From Saccoglossus kowalevskii (Eukaryota; Hemichordata; Enteropneusta; Harrimaniidae), in the NCBI RefSeq assembly GCF_000003605.2, contig NW_003129814.1, forward strand, positions 1 to 20,973: a stretch of DNA of 20,973 bases. Reading direction: 5' to 3'. The stretch's first letter is position 1; each line of letters opens with the position of its first letter. Shown here piece by piece: positions 20,350 through 20,973 of the stretch. The translations under genes and the position numbers were made by a program. The notes under the pieces are model-generated. The model saw only the letters and a program-made list of their open reading frames with translations, searched no databases and was not told the DNA's origin.

Positions 20350-20973
20350 ACAATGTCACAAACACAGGTGTTACATATACTGCATTGATACAGACACAGA
20401 CGTTGTAAACACTGCAATGTCATAAACACAGGTGTTGCACACCCTGCAATGTCATAAACACAGGTGTTACACATACTGCAATGTCAGAAACACAGGTGTT
20501 ACACATACCGCTATGTCATAAACACAGGTTGAACACACTGCAATGTCATAAACACATGTGTTACATATACTGCAATGATACAGACGCAGATGTTGTACAC
20601 ACTGCAATGTCATAAACACATGTGTTACACATACTGCAATGTCACAAACACAGGTGTTACACATACTGCAATGTCACAAACACGGTGTTGAACACACTGC
20701 AAAATCATAAACACAGGAGTTACACATACGGCAATGTCATAAATGAAGGTGCTGCCACACTGCAATGTCATAAACACAGGTGTTGCACACACTGCAATGT
20801 CATAAACACAGGTGTTACACATACTGCAATGTCACAAACACAGGTGTTACACATACTACAATGTCACAAACACAGGTGTTACATATACTGCATTGATACA
20901 GACACAGACGTTGTAAACACTGCAATGTCATAAACACAGGTGTTGCACACCCTGCAATGTCATAAACACAGTG
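20350..20973. repeat. Recombinant tail built from copy C segments
   Basis: 20350 to about 20560 repeats 19170-19380 at an offset of 1180 bp (the CACACCCTGC monomer recurs). From 20561 to the end the offset becomes 1688 bp (20561 pairs with 18873, 20622 with 18934). The switch occurs within the shared ACACATGTG monomer, as expected for homologous exchange out of register. The last bases read ACACAGTG where the partner has ACACAGGTG, one base short at the window edge. Confidence 0.78.

Larger units (their letters stand above)
1..20973. repeat. 32-bp satellite/minisatellite array filling the window
   Basis: The entire window consists of direct repeats of a 32-bp monomer in one orientation; 1224-1255 is a typical copy, starting ACACAGGTGTT and carrying ACTGCAATGTC. 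About 655 monomers fit. Variation is concentrated at a few positions: the centre (TTACACATAC, TTGCACACAC, TTACATATAC, TTGAACACAC, TTGTACACAC, TTAAACATAC) and the end (GTCACAA, GTCATAA, GTCAGAA). Small indels of 1-3 bp mark particular monomer types. A typical monomer is 13/32 G+C, has A+C at 20/32 on this strand and contains no CpG. No stretch over 300 bp lacks the repeat, and neither array edge is in view, so the real array is longer. The hierarchy suggests a eukaryotic satellite; the organism is not identifiable by eye. Confidence 0.97.

Noticed and set aside
1-20973. CRISPR array (32-bp periodic repeats)
   Set aside because: CRISPR arrays alternate a conserved repeat with unique spacers. 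Here the full 32 bp repeats continuously, no spacers exist, and no cas genes are in view.
1-20973. Centromeric CENP-B box
   Set aside because: I looked for the TTCG...CGGG pattern. TTCG occurs only in the AAGTTTCGCAC monomer and is not followed by the required CGGG, so there is no support for a CENP-B site.
1-20973. Telomeric repeats or simple (CA)n microsatellite
   Set aside because: CA-rich stretches are short parts of the 32-bp monomer; no TTAGGG-type runs or long dinucleotide tracts are present.
1-20973. A novel gene-based system such as defence or a mobile element
   Set aside because: No plausible coding sequence, terminal inverted repeats, target-site duplications or RNA gene are visible; everything is explained by satellite repeats.

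Overview
The whole 20,973-bp window is one uninterrupted, head-to-tail tandem array of a 32-bp monomer, roughly 655 monomers, and it runs off both ends. Typical monomers start ACACAGGTGTT and have ACTGCAATGTC in their second half; 1224-1255 is a clean example with 13/32 G+C. I find no real protein-coding gene, RNA gene, transposon, CRISPR array, unique-sequence island or inverted monomer. The apparent reading frames (up to about 157 codons) are by-products of the repeat: 32 is not a multiple of 3, so each frame cycles through three monomers (96 bp, 32 codons) until a variant monomer brings a stop. A multi-kilobase satellite or minisatellite of this kind, with nested higher-order repeats (HORs), points to a eukaryotic nuclear genome, probably pericentromeric, subtelomeric or another satellite region. 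The species cannot be named from the sequence alone.

The array is organised at several levels. Above the 32-bp monomer there is a recurrent 8-monomer (256-bp) unit, seen in two unrelated monomer families. Above that are HOR units of about 349, 866, 1180-1212, 1530-1630 and 1688 bp. At the top are long segmental copies, with one segment of about 2.8 kb present at 8769-11573 and 17417-20349 and a related part at 57-1410. Layout: copy A (57-1410); truncated Q-type block (1608-2230); a tandem pair of about 1.2 kb (2352-3563, 3564-4682); Q1 (4733-6330) and partial Q2 (6331-7225); a patchwork containing a 349-bp tandem pair (7226-8539); a 256-bp tandem pair (8540-9051) leading into copy B (8769-11573); Q3 (11624-13155); Q4 (13156-14340); a mosaic (14341-15615); Q5 (15616-16990); a mosaic (16991-17416); copy C (17417-20349); and a recombinant tail (20350-20973).

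Nothing here works together as a gene system. The interest is in array evolution and possible DNA-level function. Offsets between copies change by whole monomers (32, 64, 96 or 128 bp), as expected for unequal exchange or slippage in register. Nearly every monomer carries an E-box-like CANNTG core inside a short dyad, spaced by about three helical turns, and two variant classes turn that dyad into a perfect 12-bp palindrome. These are sequence observations; any binding or chromatin role is inference. All offsets were read by eye.
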